A stretch of DNA of 64,000 nucleotides from Eubacteriaceae bacterium (GTDB lineage Bacteria > Bacillota > Clostridia > Peptostreptococcales > Anaerovoracaceae). Numbering within the stretch: position 1 is the first letter of the stretch; every line of letters begins with the position of its first letter. This document shows positions 53,038 to 61,884 of the stretch, in pieces. Under the pieces are notes generated by a model. It ran no database searches and was not told the DNA's origin. It saw only the letters and a program-made list of their open reading frames with translations. The translations under genes and the position numbers were made by a program. Where the stretch lies: the NCBI GenBank assembly GCA_902362805.1, contig CABIXY010000002.1, forward strand, positions 310,001-374,000, read 5' to 3'.

Positions 53038-53817
53038 ATGCAGACTTTTTTTGGGCTATTAATACCATTTCTAGGCACGACCTTAGGCGCGGCCTGTGTC
53101 TTTTTATTAAAAAACGAAATCAAACCGTTGATACAGAAAGCATTGCTTGGCTTTGCATCTGGCGTCATGATTGCGGCTTCCGTATGGTCCCTTTTGATAC
53201 CGGCCATGGATATGTCTGAATCAATGGGTAAACTGGCCTTTGTTCCAGCAGCGGCGGGGCTCATGATCGGAATTTTGTTTTTATTGGCTCTCGACAAGAC
53301 CATTCCGCATTTGCATTTAGGAAGCAGCACTCCGGAGGGCAGGGATAGCAAGCTGAGAAAGAATACGATGTTAGTCCTGGCAGTGACCCTGCACAATATT
53401 CCAGAAGGCATGGCAGTGGGTGTGGTCTTTGCCGGCATGCTGACAGGCAACAGCGATATTACCATGGCAAGTGCCATGACTTTGGCGGTGGGAATCGCCA
53501 TTCAGAATTTCCCGGAGGGCGCGATTGTTTCCATGCCGCTGAAGAGTGAGAATGGGATGCACAGAGGCAGAGCCTTCCTGTATGGAACCGCTTCTGGAGT
53601 GGTAGAACCTATCGCAGCAGTTCTGACGATTTTTCTAACCCATTTCATATCACCGATATTGCCATACATCCTCGCTTTTGCGGCGGGTGCGATGATTTAC
53701 GTGGTGGTGGAAGAGCTGATTCCTGAGGCCAGCGAAGGAAACCACAGCAATATCGGCACGATCGGCTTTGCTGTCGGTTTTGTCATCATGATGACCTTGG
53801 ATGTGGCTTTAGGATAG
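53038..53817 (+). CDS. ZIP-family metal transporter
   Basis: A 259-residue membrane protein with eight predicted helices. Metal-binding helix IV contains HNIPEGMAVG near residue 120 and helix V contains QNFPEGAIV near 160, the twin motifs of ZupT-type ZIP proteins (zinc or iron uptake). The helix III-IV loop has a His pair (HLHLG). AAAGGAGA precedes the ATG at 53038; the frame extends upstream but without SD and overlaps the pnp terminator. Confidence 0.93.
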   Translation: MQTFFGLLIPFLGTTLGAACVFLLKNEIKPLIQKALLGFASGVMIAASVWSLLIPAMDMSESMGKLAFVPAAAGLMIGILFLLALDKTIPHLHLGSSTPEGRDSKLRKNTMLVLAVTLHNIPEGMAVGVVFAGMLTGNSDITMASAMTLAVGIAIQNFPEGAIVSMPLKSENGMHRGRAFLYGTASGVVEPIAAVLTIFLTHFISPILPYILAFAAGAMIYVVVEELIPEASEGNHSNIGTIGFAVGFVIMMTLDVALG

Positions 53818-53832
53818 GATTATTTGATAAGA

Positions 53833-54636
53833 CTATTGGAAGAAGGGCAGTAATTGCCCTTTGATAACCCTGTCGATGGCGGCAATGTCGATGGCGCCGT
53901 CAGCAGTTTCCATGGTGAGGATGAGGCTGTCAGGCATGATGATCTCATTGAGATAGTAATCCATAAATTTCTTCATCGTGCGTTTTCGATAATCCTCGTC
54001 ATGCAGAAGTCCCACGTGTTCCCAATAGATTTTTAAACCGGAGGGCAGCGTAAAGGTGAAGTCAGGGCGATATTTGACTTTCTTGTTATTTGCATCTCTA
54101 ATAACGAGTTTCTTTTCATATTCAAAGGGAATAGATGCCGCGTGGAGCAGTTCAGCAATTAAGGCTTCGGATTTTGACCGCACCGATAGACCAAAACTCG
54201 TCTTTTGCTTCAGACCTTCTGCATTGAACTTTTCGTCGTCGTCCTCTGCTTCTGTATCTAAAGGAAGGAACTCACTTGTATAAAATGAAACCGGCATGTC
54301 TCGGTATGTATTAGGCAACAGTTCGTAGAGGGATGCCGGAGTATACTCTTTGTAAGTCTTCAGGATGCGGTTTTGGATTTTTAGATTTTTTCGGATTACA
54401 TCAATCGTCAGCTGAAGTAGTTTCTTGTACTTTAACAGATGAACTAAATCCCGATCTTTTTTTCGTATATAGTGCTGTTTGTTTACCGCATCAACCCAAT
54501 AATAATAGCAACGGTTGTTCATTATTTTGCAATTCAAACGCCCCTCCGGCAGCTGCTGGATTACTTCCGTGGCAATTCTGTATACGGTTTCCTGTGCTTT
54601 TATATCCTGTTCTGTTAATTTTAGATAATTAATCAT
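53833..54636 (-). CDS. Hypothetical protein with a PD-(D/E)XK-like nuclease domain
   Basis: A 267-residue protein. The N-terminal half (1-115) is basic, with Tyr and Lys-rich helices; an acidic stretch (TEAEDDDEKFN, about 133-143) follows. The C-terminal part reads RSKSEALIAELL, FEYEKKLVI, YRPDFTFTL, IYWEHVGLL and later a Lys-rich helix: Glu, then Asp in RPDF, then Glu in WEH, spaced as in PD-(D/E)XK-fold nucleases, but with WEH instead of ExK. GGAGGTGCACC precedes the ATG. It has no evident partner; a restriction, repair or phage-derived role are all possible. Confidence 0.6.
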   Translation of the reverse strand: MINYLKLTEQDIKAQETVYRIATEVIQQLPEGRLNCKIMNNRCYYYWVDAVNKQHYIRKKDRDLVHLLKYKKLLQLTIDVIRKNLKIQNRILKTYKEYTPASLYELLPNTYRDMPVSFYTSEFLPLDTEAEDDDEKFNAEGLKQKTSFGLSVRSKSEALIAELLHAASIPFEYEKKLVIRDANNKKVKYRPDFTFTLPSGLKIYWEHVGLLHDEDYRKRTMKKFMDYYLNEIIMPDSLILTMETADGAIDIAAIDRVIKGQLLPFFQ

Positions 54637-54969
54637 GGTGCACCTCCAAACTGTAAATATATTCTAACATAATTGTAATAATATGTAAATTAAAATTGTT
54701 AAAGCAATTTTAAAATGATATGGATATGGAATCCCTTTGGAAATTTTACTATATGAGCAAAAAATGATTTTTTGAGTATAAGAAAAAGTAAAAAACTGGT
54801 AAATAATTGAAGGCAAGAGGATAAAATCTTTATTTTTATGCTCTTGTTAGTTCATTTTAACGATTATACAAATTCGATTTACATATTTTTATACTCATTA
54901 ACATAAAAATTTTCTATATAGTAAAAATGCTCTCCATGTCGGCTCTCCGAATCGGCTGGCAATGATTTT
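54637..54969. other. AT-rich intergenic stretch
   Basis: About 330 bp, strongly AT-rich. A perfect 8-bp inverted repeat TAAAATTG-ttaaag-CAATTTTA lies at 54691-54712, near the start of the nuclease-like gene. No gene, RNA or convincing terminator recognised. Confidence 0.5.
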
Positions 54970-55800
54970 TCACAGTTCCTGCGTGGCAATCACTTCTTTG
55001 CATACGTATAAACCCATATCTGCACCAGAACAGATCGACCATTTGACTAATTGAGCAAAACCGTTTTGGATTTCGATGGCGGTGATCGCTTCTGGATGCA
55101 CGCAGCTGCCACTGTTAAAATACATGCCACAGTCCGTTTTCATCAGTGTGGGCTTGTGGGTGTGACCGGCGACAACGATACACCGCTCTTGACAGCTGTA
55201 GTTGATAAAGTTCTCCTCTATGTGACGGACTTTTGTATAGTTCTTGGCTGCACTGGTCGGATCCTTCACTCCACGAATTTCCAAGGGACGCCAAAGATAG
55301 CGGACAAGCCAGCGAGAGATTTTCCAGAACTGGTCGTTGATCAGGTCGCCTTGGTATCCGTGAAACATGCAGATAGGGGGAATGTCAAGACCATCGACGA
55401 TGATAGATTCGTAAAAGGGAATTGTTTCTGTCAGGCCTTTCCAAACGTAAGCGGAGTTTTCTTTGACGCGGTCATGATTGCCAAAAACCATGTAAAGCCT
55501 GTTTTCATTGTGAAATTCCTCTAAAATATTGTAGATTTCTCTATGCGTATTATAGACATCAGAAAAACGGCGATTCTCCCAGAGCTCATCGCCGTCTCCC
55601 AATTCGATATATGTAAAATTACGGCTGTAATAGTGTTTCAGTGCAGCCGTATAGATGGGTCTGTTGTTAAGAAAGTTGTCTGCCCAGGTACCACTGCCCC
55701 GGTGGCAATCGCTCATGATGACAATTTTTGGATGATCCTCAATTGAAATATGCAGAGCCTTTGCAAATGATTTTTTGATTCGTCTGATTCCATATGACAT
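54970..55800 (-). CDS. Calcineurin-type metallophosphoesterase
   Basis: A 276-residue phosphoesterase with metal-ligand blocks in order: IVIMSDCHRGSG near residue 26 (Asp, His), ELGDGDELW near 66 (GD), VFGNHDR near 100 (GNHD), FHGYQGD near 148 and VVAGHTHKPTLM near 209 (GHTH). It belongs to the UDP-diacylglucosamine hydrolase-like branch by layout; substrate unknown. AGAGGTG precedes the ATG. Monocistronic. Confidence 0.88.
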   Translation of the reverse strand: MSYGIRRIKKSFAKALHISIEDHPKIVIMSDCHRGSGTWADNFLNNRPIYTAALKHYYSRNFTYIELGDGDELWENRRFSDVYNTHREIYNILEEFHNENRLYMVFGNHDRVKENSAYVWKGLTETIPFYESIIVDGLDIPPICMFHGYQGDLINDQFWKISRWLVRYLWRPLEIRGVKDPTSAAKNYTKVRHIEENFINYSCQERCIVVAGHTHKPTLMKTDCGMYFNSGSCVHPEAITAIEIQNGFAQLVKWSICSGADMGLYVCKEVIATQEL

Positions 55801-55846
55801 AAAAACACCTCTGCCTTATCATATGCGCAGCGGCGTTTCTTTGTTT

Positions 55847-56035
55847 CTACTTTTTTTTATGCTTACTCTTTATTTTTTCCAGATCATCAGGCAGGAAGAT
55901 TACGTTTTCCTCTCTCTTCAAATCGTCATCTTTCTTTGTTTTTTTACTGTCGTCACTCGAACCGCCTCTGGTGCTGAATAGATAATAAGCAAAAAGGCCG
56001 ATTACAAATACGAGGCCTAATAAAACTAATTGCAT
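55847..56035 (-). CDS. Small single-TM protein with charged tail
   Basis: Sixty-two residues: one N-terminal membrane helix (about 1-20) and a very charged cytoplasmic tail (KKTKKDDDLKREE ... KSKHKKK). AGGAGGTGA lies 6 bp before the ATG at 56035; a GTG at 56044 would overlap that SD. No family recognised. Divergent from the APC permease gene. Confidence 0.7.
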   Translation of the reverse strand: MQLVLLGLVFVIGLFAYYLFSTRGGSSDDSKKTKKDDDLKREENVIFLPDDLEKIKSKHKKK

Positions 56036-56093
56036 AACCTTCACCTCCTGTTACCTAGATTTTACCACAAAAGGAATATGATACAAACTATTT

Positions 56094-56122
56094 TTGATAA
56101 ATTTTTCTTGATATGCTATAAT
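56094..56122 (+). promoter_or_regulatory. Sigma-A promoter of the APC permease gene
   Basis: TTGATA (56094-56099), 17 bp, TATAAT (56117-56122), with TGC extending the -10. Confidence 0.85.
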
Positions 56123-56170
56123 CGATAGTGTTTTAGACATTACGACGCAACATCTACAGGAGATAAATAT

Positions 56171-57553
56171 ATGAAAAATCATGCAGACTTAAATTTAGAA
56201 CGGAAGTTAAAACCCATCAACGTCTGGTCATTGGCGCTGGGCAGTATCATCGGCTGGGGAGCTTTTGTCATGCCAGGCACCACCTTTCTGCCCAAATCCG
56301 GTCCCTTGGGCAGCGCAATCGGACTAGCCATCGGCGCTTTGATTATGATTACTATAGCGATGAACTACGGTTATATGGTGCAGAAATATCCCGTGGCAGG
56401 CGGCGAATACACTTTTACAAAGAACACCTTTGGACGGAGAAACGCTTATATCTGCGGTTGGTTTTTAGGTCTGTCGTATCTGTCCATCGTACCTCTCAAT
56501 GCTACGGCACTGGGTCTGGTCAGCAGAAAGCTTCTGGGAGGCGTGCTGGAGGTGGGATATCTGTATTCAGTGGCTGGCTGGGACATTTATGCAGGGGAGA
56601 TCGTTTTGGCATCTCTGGCGCTGATTTTATTTGCAGCCCTCTCCATCAAAGGCATCAGTGTTGCAGGGTGGATGCAGACTGTCATGGCGCTGTCCTTAGT
56701 CGCATCAGTCTTCATTTTGCTGATAGGCGCCATTCTCAATCCGCAGGTTGAATTATCCAATTTACAGCCTGCGTATCCTGACGATAAATCCTCCTGGGCA
56801 TCTATCGTCGCTGTGGTTGCCATAGCGCCATGGGCTTTTGTCGGCTTTGATTCCATCCCCCAGGCCGCAGAGGAATTTGACTTTTCTCCGAAAAAAGCAA
56901 ATGGCATCATGATTTTTGCGATTCTATTTGGCGGATTTGTTTACATCGCCATCAATACGATTACAGCTGCGGTAATGCCATGGGAAACCTTTATGGCAAA
57001 AGGTTATGACTGGCCTACTGGTGAAGCCGTGGAGTTCATCATGGGAAAAGCAGGACTCATCTTTTTGGGTGTCGCATTGATATGCGCGGTGCTCTCTGGC
57101 ATCATCGGTTTTTATATGGCCACCAGCAGGCTGCTCTATTCCATGTCCAGAGAAAAAGCCCTTCCTTCCTGGTTTGGTAAAATCGATCCAAAGAGCAAAA
57201 CCCCAAAGAACGCAATTTTGTTCATCATGGCCATCTCTCTGACCGCACCGTGGTTTGGCCGGGAAGTGCTGGGCTGGATTGTGGATATGTCGTCTATCGG
57301 GGCGGCCATCGGCTATGGTTATACATGTTTGGCAACCCTGAAAACCCTGAAAACAAACCCGCAGGACCACAAACCAATGCTGAAACTCTTTGCCATCGTG
57401 GGCGCATTTTTCTCTCTGATCTTCGTCCTGCTGCTGTTGGTTCCGGGCATGCCATCTTACTTAGCGCCAGAATCGAGAATCTGTCTCATCATCTGGAGCC
57501 TCCTGGGAATTGCCTTTTATTTCTGGTCAAAAAGACAAAATTTTACGCTGTAA
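56171..57553 (+). CDS. APC-superfamily amino-acid permease
   Basis: A 460-residue transporter with about 12 helices. LGSIIGWGAFVMPGTTFLP near residue 23 is the helix-1 unwound substrate site; WAFVGFDSIPQAAEEF near 220 is the helix-6 site. Substrate not evident. CAGGAGA precedes the ATG. The LuxR-type gene follows 11 bp after and is probably cotranscribed. Confidence 0.92.
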   Translation: MKNHADLNLERKLKPINVWSLALGSIIGWGAFVMPGTTFLPKSGPLGSAIGLAIGALIMITIAMNYGYMVQKYPVAGGEYTFTKNTFGRRNAYICGWFLGLSYLSIVPLNATALGLVSRKLLGGVLEVGYLYSVAGWDIYAGEIVLASLALILFAALSIKGISVAGWMQTVMALSLVASVFILLIGAILNPQVELSNLQPAYPDDKSSWASIVAVVAIAPWAFVGFDSIPQAAEEFDFSPKKANGIMIFAILFGGFVYIAINTITAAVMPWETFMAKGYDWPTGEAVEFIMGKAGLIFLGVALICAVLSGIIGFYMATSRLLYSMSREKALPSWFGKIDPKSKTPKNAILFIMAISLTAPWFGREVLGWIVDMSSIGAAIGYGYTCLATLKTLKTNPQDHKPMLKLFAIVGAFFSLIFVLLLLVPGMPSYLAPESRICLIIWSLLGIAFYFWSKRQNFTL

Positions 57554-57564
57554 CTTAAGTTAAC

Positions 57565-57885
57565 ATGCAAATTGTAATAGGGGAAGACCTGGTATCGATT
57601 CTGATATGGCTGATTCTCAGCAGCACCAATCTCTATTTAGTCTGGAAATCCTGCCGAAGGGACAGTACCTTTGAAGAAGGCTTGAACCTGGCTGCAAAAC
57701 GCTATGGCTTTAGCGACGGCGAACGGGCTGTGGCCGCGCTTTTGCTGGAAGGGAAGAGCAACGTGCAGATTGCAGATGCGCTTGCCATGTCAGAAAGCGC
57801 CGTCAAAGTACATAATCATAGACTGTATAAAAAACTTGAGGTTGAAAATCGTGTACAGGCCGTTAATAAGCTGAGAAATTCATAA
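57565..57885 (+). CDS. Membrane-anchored LuxR-type HTH protein
   Basis: A 106-residue protein: one hydrophobic segment (about 8-26), then a linker and a C-terminal LuxR/FixJ-type HTH (FSDGERAVAALLLEGKSNVQIADALAMSESAVKVHNHRLYKKLEV, about 49-92, read in parts). No receiver or ligand domain is present. It is encoded right after the permease, so a membrane-tethered regulator linked to transporter state is possible. The SD is weak, so the exact start is uncertain and the protein may be translated by coupling. Confidence 0.75.
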   Translation: MQIVIGEDLVSILIWLILSSTNLYLVWKSCRRDSTFEEGLNLAAKRYGFSDGERAVAALLLEGKSNVQIADALAMSESAVKVHNHRLYKKLEVENRVQAVNKLRNS

Positions 57886-57899
57886 ATATAAATTTTTAC

Positions 57900-57928
57900 T
57901 TGCATAAACAAGTGAGAAGTGCTAAAAT
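57900..57928 (+). promoter_or_regulatory. Promoter of the T-box/ileS transcript
   Basis: TTGCAT (57900-57905), 17 bp, TAAAAT (57923-57928), with TGC extending the -10. Confidence 0.75.
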
Positions 57929-57949
57929 ATCTGGGTACGTAAGTATTGA

Positions 57950-58192
57950 CAATTCAATATGCAGACGTTGAAGGAACCAGTAGCACTGTGTAAGATCCTT
58001 ACAGAGAGACTGTCATTTGGTGAGAGACAGTCGGTGAAACAGGATGTGAATATCACTCTGGAGTCTGACACTTTAAAGAGAGGCACCTTAAGTGCAGTGT
58101 AAGCTGTACTGGAGGTAAGCAACTAGGGTGGTACCGCGGTTAAGTTACTAATCGTCCCTAATCGAAATCATATTCGGTTAGGGATTTTCTTT
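57950..58192 (+). promoter_or_regulatory. Isoleucine T-box riboswitch
   Basis: The antiterminator core AGGGTGGTACCGCG is at 58125-58138, followed by the terminator TCCCTAATCG ... CGGTTAGGGA and TTTTCTTT (58155-58192). Upstream stem I contains the specifier loop with GAATATCAC; ATC at 58052-58054 is an Ile codon. Uncharged tRNA-Ile should stabilise the antiterminator and turn on ileS, the gene directly downstream. Confidence 0.95.
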
Positions 58193-58322
58193 ATACCCTA
58201 ACCTGATTTCTGAAAGAAATCGTTGGTAGGTCAAACGCCAGAAAAGCCAAAACTTTAATTTTGTGATTTTTACGGCGCTGCCCTAACCTAACCAAAGAAA
58301 TGGAAAGGAAGTAAGAATACAA

Positions 58323-61300
58323 ATGTTTAAGAAACTATCAGAAAAACCTGTAGCAGAAGTGCAGAACGAACAGGTGAAACAGTGGAAAGAGGAAGACCTG
58401 CTGCATAAATGCGTGACAGCCAGAGAAGGTCAGCCTAAATTCGTCTTTTATGAAGGACCGCCGACGGCAAACGGGAAACCGGGCATTCACCACGTCATGG
58501 CGAGAACCCTGAAGGATTCCATCTGCCGTTACAAGACCATGAAGGGATTTCAGGTCAACAGAAAAGCGGGCTGGGACACTCACGGACTGCCTGTAGAAAT
58601 CGAAGTGGAAAAGCAGCTGAACATGAGCGGCAAACAAGATATCGAAAAATACGGAATCAAGGAATTTAACGAGAAGTGCAAGGAGTCTGTATTTACCTAT
58701 ACCGGCATGTGGAGAGAGATGACAGAGAGAATGGGTTATCTGGTGGACTTGGACGACCCATATATCACATTGGACAACGATTATATCGAGTCCTGCTGGT
58801 GGATTCTCAAAGAATTCTTCAAAGAAGGGCTGATTTACGAAGGACACAAGATTCTCCCTTACTGTCCAAGATGCGGAACGGGACTGGCTTCCCACGAAGT
58901 AGCACAGGGCTACAAGGAAGTAAAGGTCAACACTTTGGTCGCGAAATTCAAGAGAAAGGATGCTGAAAACGAGTATTTCTTAGCGTGGACGACAACGCCT
59001 TGGACTCTGGCTTCCAACACCGTGCTCACCGTAGGTCCTGACATTGACTATATCAAAGCAAAGATGACAGAGGGCGAAGAGGAAGGAAACATCTTCTATG
59101 TCGCCAAAGCGCTGGCTGATAGAGTCCTGGGCGAAGGCAAATACGAAGTGGCTGCTGAAATGAAGGGAAGCGACTTGGAATACATCGAGTACGAACAGCT
59201 GATGCCTTTTGTAAAAGCAGATAAGAAAGCTTTCTTCGTAACTTGCATGGACTATGTATCCGTTGAAGACGGTACTGGTATCGTCCATACTGCACCGGCA
59301 TTCGGTGAAGACGACTATCAGTGCGGCAGAAAATATAATCTTCCGATGTTGCAGCCTGTAGACGAAAGAGGATGTTATACTGAGACTCCGTGGGCCGGAC
59401 GTTTTGTCATGGAAGAGGGTCTGGATGTGGACATCATCAAATGGCTGGCCAGCGAAGATAAGATCTTCAGCAAAGCGAAGCTGGAGCATAACTATCCGCA
59501 CTGCTGGAGATGCAACACGCCGCTTGTGTACTATGCGAAACCGAGCTGGTATATCGAGATGAGCAAGCTGAAAGACAAGCTTGTTGAAAATAACAACACT
59601 GTCAACTGGTATCCTGATTTTGTCGGCGAGAAGAGATTTGGAAACTGGCTGTCAGAAGTGAAGGACTGGGCGATTTCCAGAACCAGATACTGGGGTACGC
59701 CGATTCCGGTGTGGAGATGCGAATGCGGCCATCTGGAATGCATCGGCAGCAGAGATGAACTGGCGGAAAAAGCCATCGAAGACATCGACAATACCATCGA
59801 GCTGCACAGACCGTATGTGGACGATGTTCATATCACATGCCCTCACTGCGGCAAACCGATGACCAGAATTCCAGAAGTCATGGATTGTTGGTTCGACTCT
59901 GGCGCGATGCCATTTGCTCAGTGGCACTACCCGTTTGAAAATAAAGACATCTTTGATGAGAAGCTGTTTCCGGCTGACTTCATCTGCGAGGGTATCGATC
60001 AGACCAGAGGCTGGTTCTATTCACTGATGGCGATTTCCACCTTTATCAAAGGCCAGGCTCCTTACAGAAATGTATTGGTAAACGACCTGATCCTGGACAA
60101 AGAAGGAAAGAAGATGTCAAAGTCCAAGGGAAATACAGTTTCACCATTTGAACTCTTCGACAAATACGGTGCAGACGCTACCAGATGGTATCTGCTCAGC
60201 GTATCGCCAGCCTGGTCACCGACCAAGTTTGACGAGGATGGATTAATTGACGTTGTCAGCAAGTTCTTTGGAACACTGAAGAATGTATACAACTTCTTCG
60301 TTCTCTATTCCAATCAGGACGATATCAAAGCCGACCAACTGGCCGTTGATTATGACAAAAGACCGGAATTGGATCGATGGATCTTATCAAAATACAACCA
60401 GCTGATTAAAGACGTAACGGAATATATGGACAGCTACGATCATATGAAGACCGTAAGAGCCATCACCGACTTTGTGGCCGAAGATCTGTCCAACTGGTAT
60501 ATCAGAAGAGCGAGAAGAAGATTCTATGCAGAGGAGATGACCGAGGATAAGAAGAGCGTTTATGCAACCACTTATGAAGTTTTAGTCGGTACGGCAAAAC
60601 TGATCGCTCCGATTGCACCGTTCCTGGCTGACGAAATCTATACGAACCTGACTGGGGAAGAGAGCGTTCACGTAGCCTATTTCCCAGAGGCAAATGAAAA
60701 ACTCATCGACAAAAAGGTCGAAGAGAGAATGGATCTGGTAAGAACCCTGGTCACTCTGGGAAGAGGCACCAGAGAAAAGGAGAGAATCAAGGTCAGACAG
60801 CCGCTTTCCGAAATCATGGTGGACGGAAAGTATAAAGCTACTATCGAAGATTTGACTCCACTGATCATGGAAGAACTGAACGTGAAAAACGTAGTCTTTG
60901 CAGAAGATCTGGATACCTTTATGAACTTCAGCCTGAAGCCGAACTTCAAGGTGGCAGGTCCTGTTCTAGGCAAAAAGATCAAAGCCTTTGGCGGCGCTCT
61001 TGCAAAAGAGAATGCAGCTGCGTTTGTCGCTAAGATGGAGACAGACGGCAAGGTGGTTCTGAACCTGGACGGCGAAGATTTCGACATTGAGAAAGACTTT
61101 GTCGATGTGCGTATCAGCGCCAAGGAGGGCTTTGCCGTAGCCATGGAGAACAACGTGTTCACCATTTTAGATACGACAGTAACTCCTGAACTGGCTACAG
61201 AGGGACTGGCAAGAGAACTGGTTTCCAAGGTTCAGCAGATGCGTAAGCAGGAAGACTTTGAGATGATGGACAACATCAAAATCTTTGTCGCCGCAGATGA

Positions 61301-61439
61301 AGAGGTGCAGAAAGCTGTAGATACCTTTGAGGACTATATCAAAAAGGAAACCCTTGCTGTTGCCATCGAGAGGAAAGACGGTCTCAGTGAGTTTGACCTC
61401 AACGGTCATAAGACTGGAATCGGTGTAGAGAGAATTTAG
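58323..61439 (+). CDS. ileS: Isoleucyl-tRNA synthetase, type 2, with GxHH signature
   Basis: A 1038-residue class I synthetase; length and sequence (PPTANGKPGIHHVMARTLKD near residue 44) match the long type 2/eukaryote-like IleRS rather than the ~930-residue type 1. The signature is GIHH where HxGH is expected: first and third positions swapped. Other blocks are normal: the editing domain (about 190-390, with WTTTPWTL), GIDQTRGWFYSL near 558, and GKKMSKSKGN near 597. Type 2 enzymes are known for low mupirocin sensitivity, and a GxHH subset has been reported as strongly resistant. Governed by the upstream T-box. Confidence 0.95.
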   Translation: MFKKLSEKPVAEVQNEQVKQWKEEDLLHKCVTAREGQPKFVFYEGPPTANGKPGIHHVMARTLKDSICRYKTMKGFQVNRKAGWDTHGLPVEIEVEKQLNMSGKQDIEKYGIKEFNEKCKESVFTYTGMWREMTERMGYLVDLDDPYITLDNDYIESCWWILKEFFKEGLIYEGHKILPYCPRCGTGLASHEVAQGYKEVKVNTLVAKFKRKDAENEYFLAWTTTPWTLASNTVLTVGPDIDYIKAKMTEGEEEGNIFYVAKALADRVLGEGKYEVAAEMKGSDLEYIEYEQLMPFVKADKKAFFVTCMDYVSVEDGTGIVHTAPAFGEDDYQCGRKYNLPMLQPVDERGCYTETPWAGRFVMEEGLDVDIIKWLASEDKIFSKAKLEHNYPHCWRCNTPLVYYAKPSWYIEMSKLKDKLVENNNTVNWYPDFVGEKRFGNWLSEVKDWAISRTRYWGTPIPVWRCECGHLECIGSRDELAEKAIEDIDNTIELHRPYVDDVHITCPHCGKPMTRIPEVMDCWFDSGAMPFAQWHYPFENKDIFDEKLFPADFICEGIDQTRGWFYSLMAISTFIKGQAPYRNVLVNDLILDKEGKKMSKSKGNTVSPFELFDKYGADATRWYLLSVSPAWSPTKFDEDGLIDVVSKFFGTLKNVYNFFVLYSNQDDIKADQLAVDYDKRPELDRWILSKYNQLIKDVTEYMDSYDHMKTVRAITDFVAEDLSNWYIRRARRRFYAEEMTEDKKSVYATTYEVLVGTAKLIAPIAPFLADEIYTNLTGEESVHVAYFPEANEKLIDKKVEERMDLVRTLVTLGRGTREKERIKVRQPLSEIMVDGKYKATIEDLTPLIMEELNVKNVVFAEDLDTFMNFSLKPNFKVAGPVLGKKIKAFGGALAKENAAAFVAKMETDGKVVLNLDGEDFDIEKDFVDVRISAKEGFAVAMENNVFTILDTTVTPELATEGLARELVSKVQQMRKQEDFEMMDNIKIFVAADEEVQKAVDTFEDYIKKETLAVAIERKDGLSEFDLNGHKTGIGVERI

Positions 61440-61469
61440 CAAAAATCAGATAAATAAAAGCCAATAGAA

Positions 61470-61509
61470 GCTCGGGAGACTGCAAAGCAGGCATTTCCCG
61501 GGCTTTTTT
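61470..61509 (+). terminator. Terminator after ileS
   Basis: GCTCGGGA pairs with TCCCGGGC around an inner CTGC/GCAG stem and is followed by TTTTTT. Confidence 0.9.
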
Positions 61510-61585
61510 AATTAAGTCGGGAACAGCGGTTAGTCATGTTTCAGTTGAATATTAAATTCTCAAAAATGAATAGTAAAAATATACT

Positions 61586-61612
61586 ATGGCGTAAAAAAAT
61601 ATTTTTTACCAT
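61586..61612. promoter_or_regulatory. Palindrome upstream of the sigma-54-type promoter
   Basis: ATGG-c-GTAAAAA ... TTTTTTAC-CAT is a nearly perfect 27-bp palindrome about 75 bp before the -24 element, the usual place for an enhancer-binding protein. The site function is inferred. Confidence 0.45.
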
Positions 61613-61688
61613 TGAGGAAACTAGCCATTTTTTATTAATTATATTAGAAAAATTTAGACAAAACACCAAGATAATAGAATTATATTTA

Positions 61689-61704
61689 TGGCATGTAATT
61701 TGCA
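61689..61704 (+). promoter_or_regulatory. Sigma-54 (-24/-12) promoter candidate
   Basis: TGGCATGTAATTTGCA matches the TGGCACG-N4-TTGCW consensus at every fixed position except C to T at the sixth base, with GG and GC correctly spaced. It lies 180 bp before the amidinohydrolase-like gene. The rest of the 61510-61884 gap is AT-rich and holds no gene. Confidence 0.7.
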
Positions 61705-61884
61705 ATATATAGAATCAAAAGAATAAAATGCATGGATTAAAAAATTGTTGCGTTCATTCAAGATTTAATTCTACAGAAAGGAGGTTTAACAACTGTAATC
61801 GTATAGAAATCATATGCAATATCATATACGAGAGGTAAAAAAATCTAAATTTGATAAATAAAACGTTAGAGGAGGATTTCGAAA

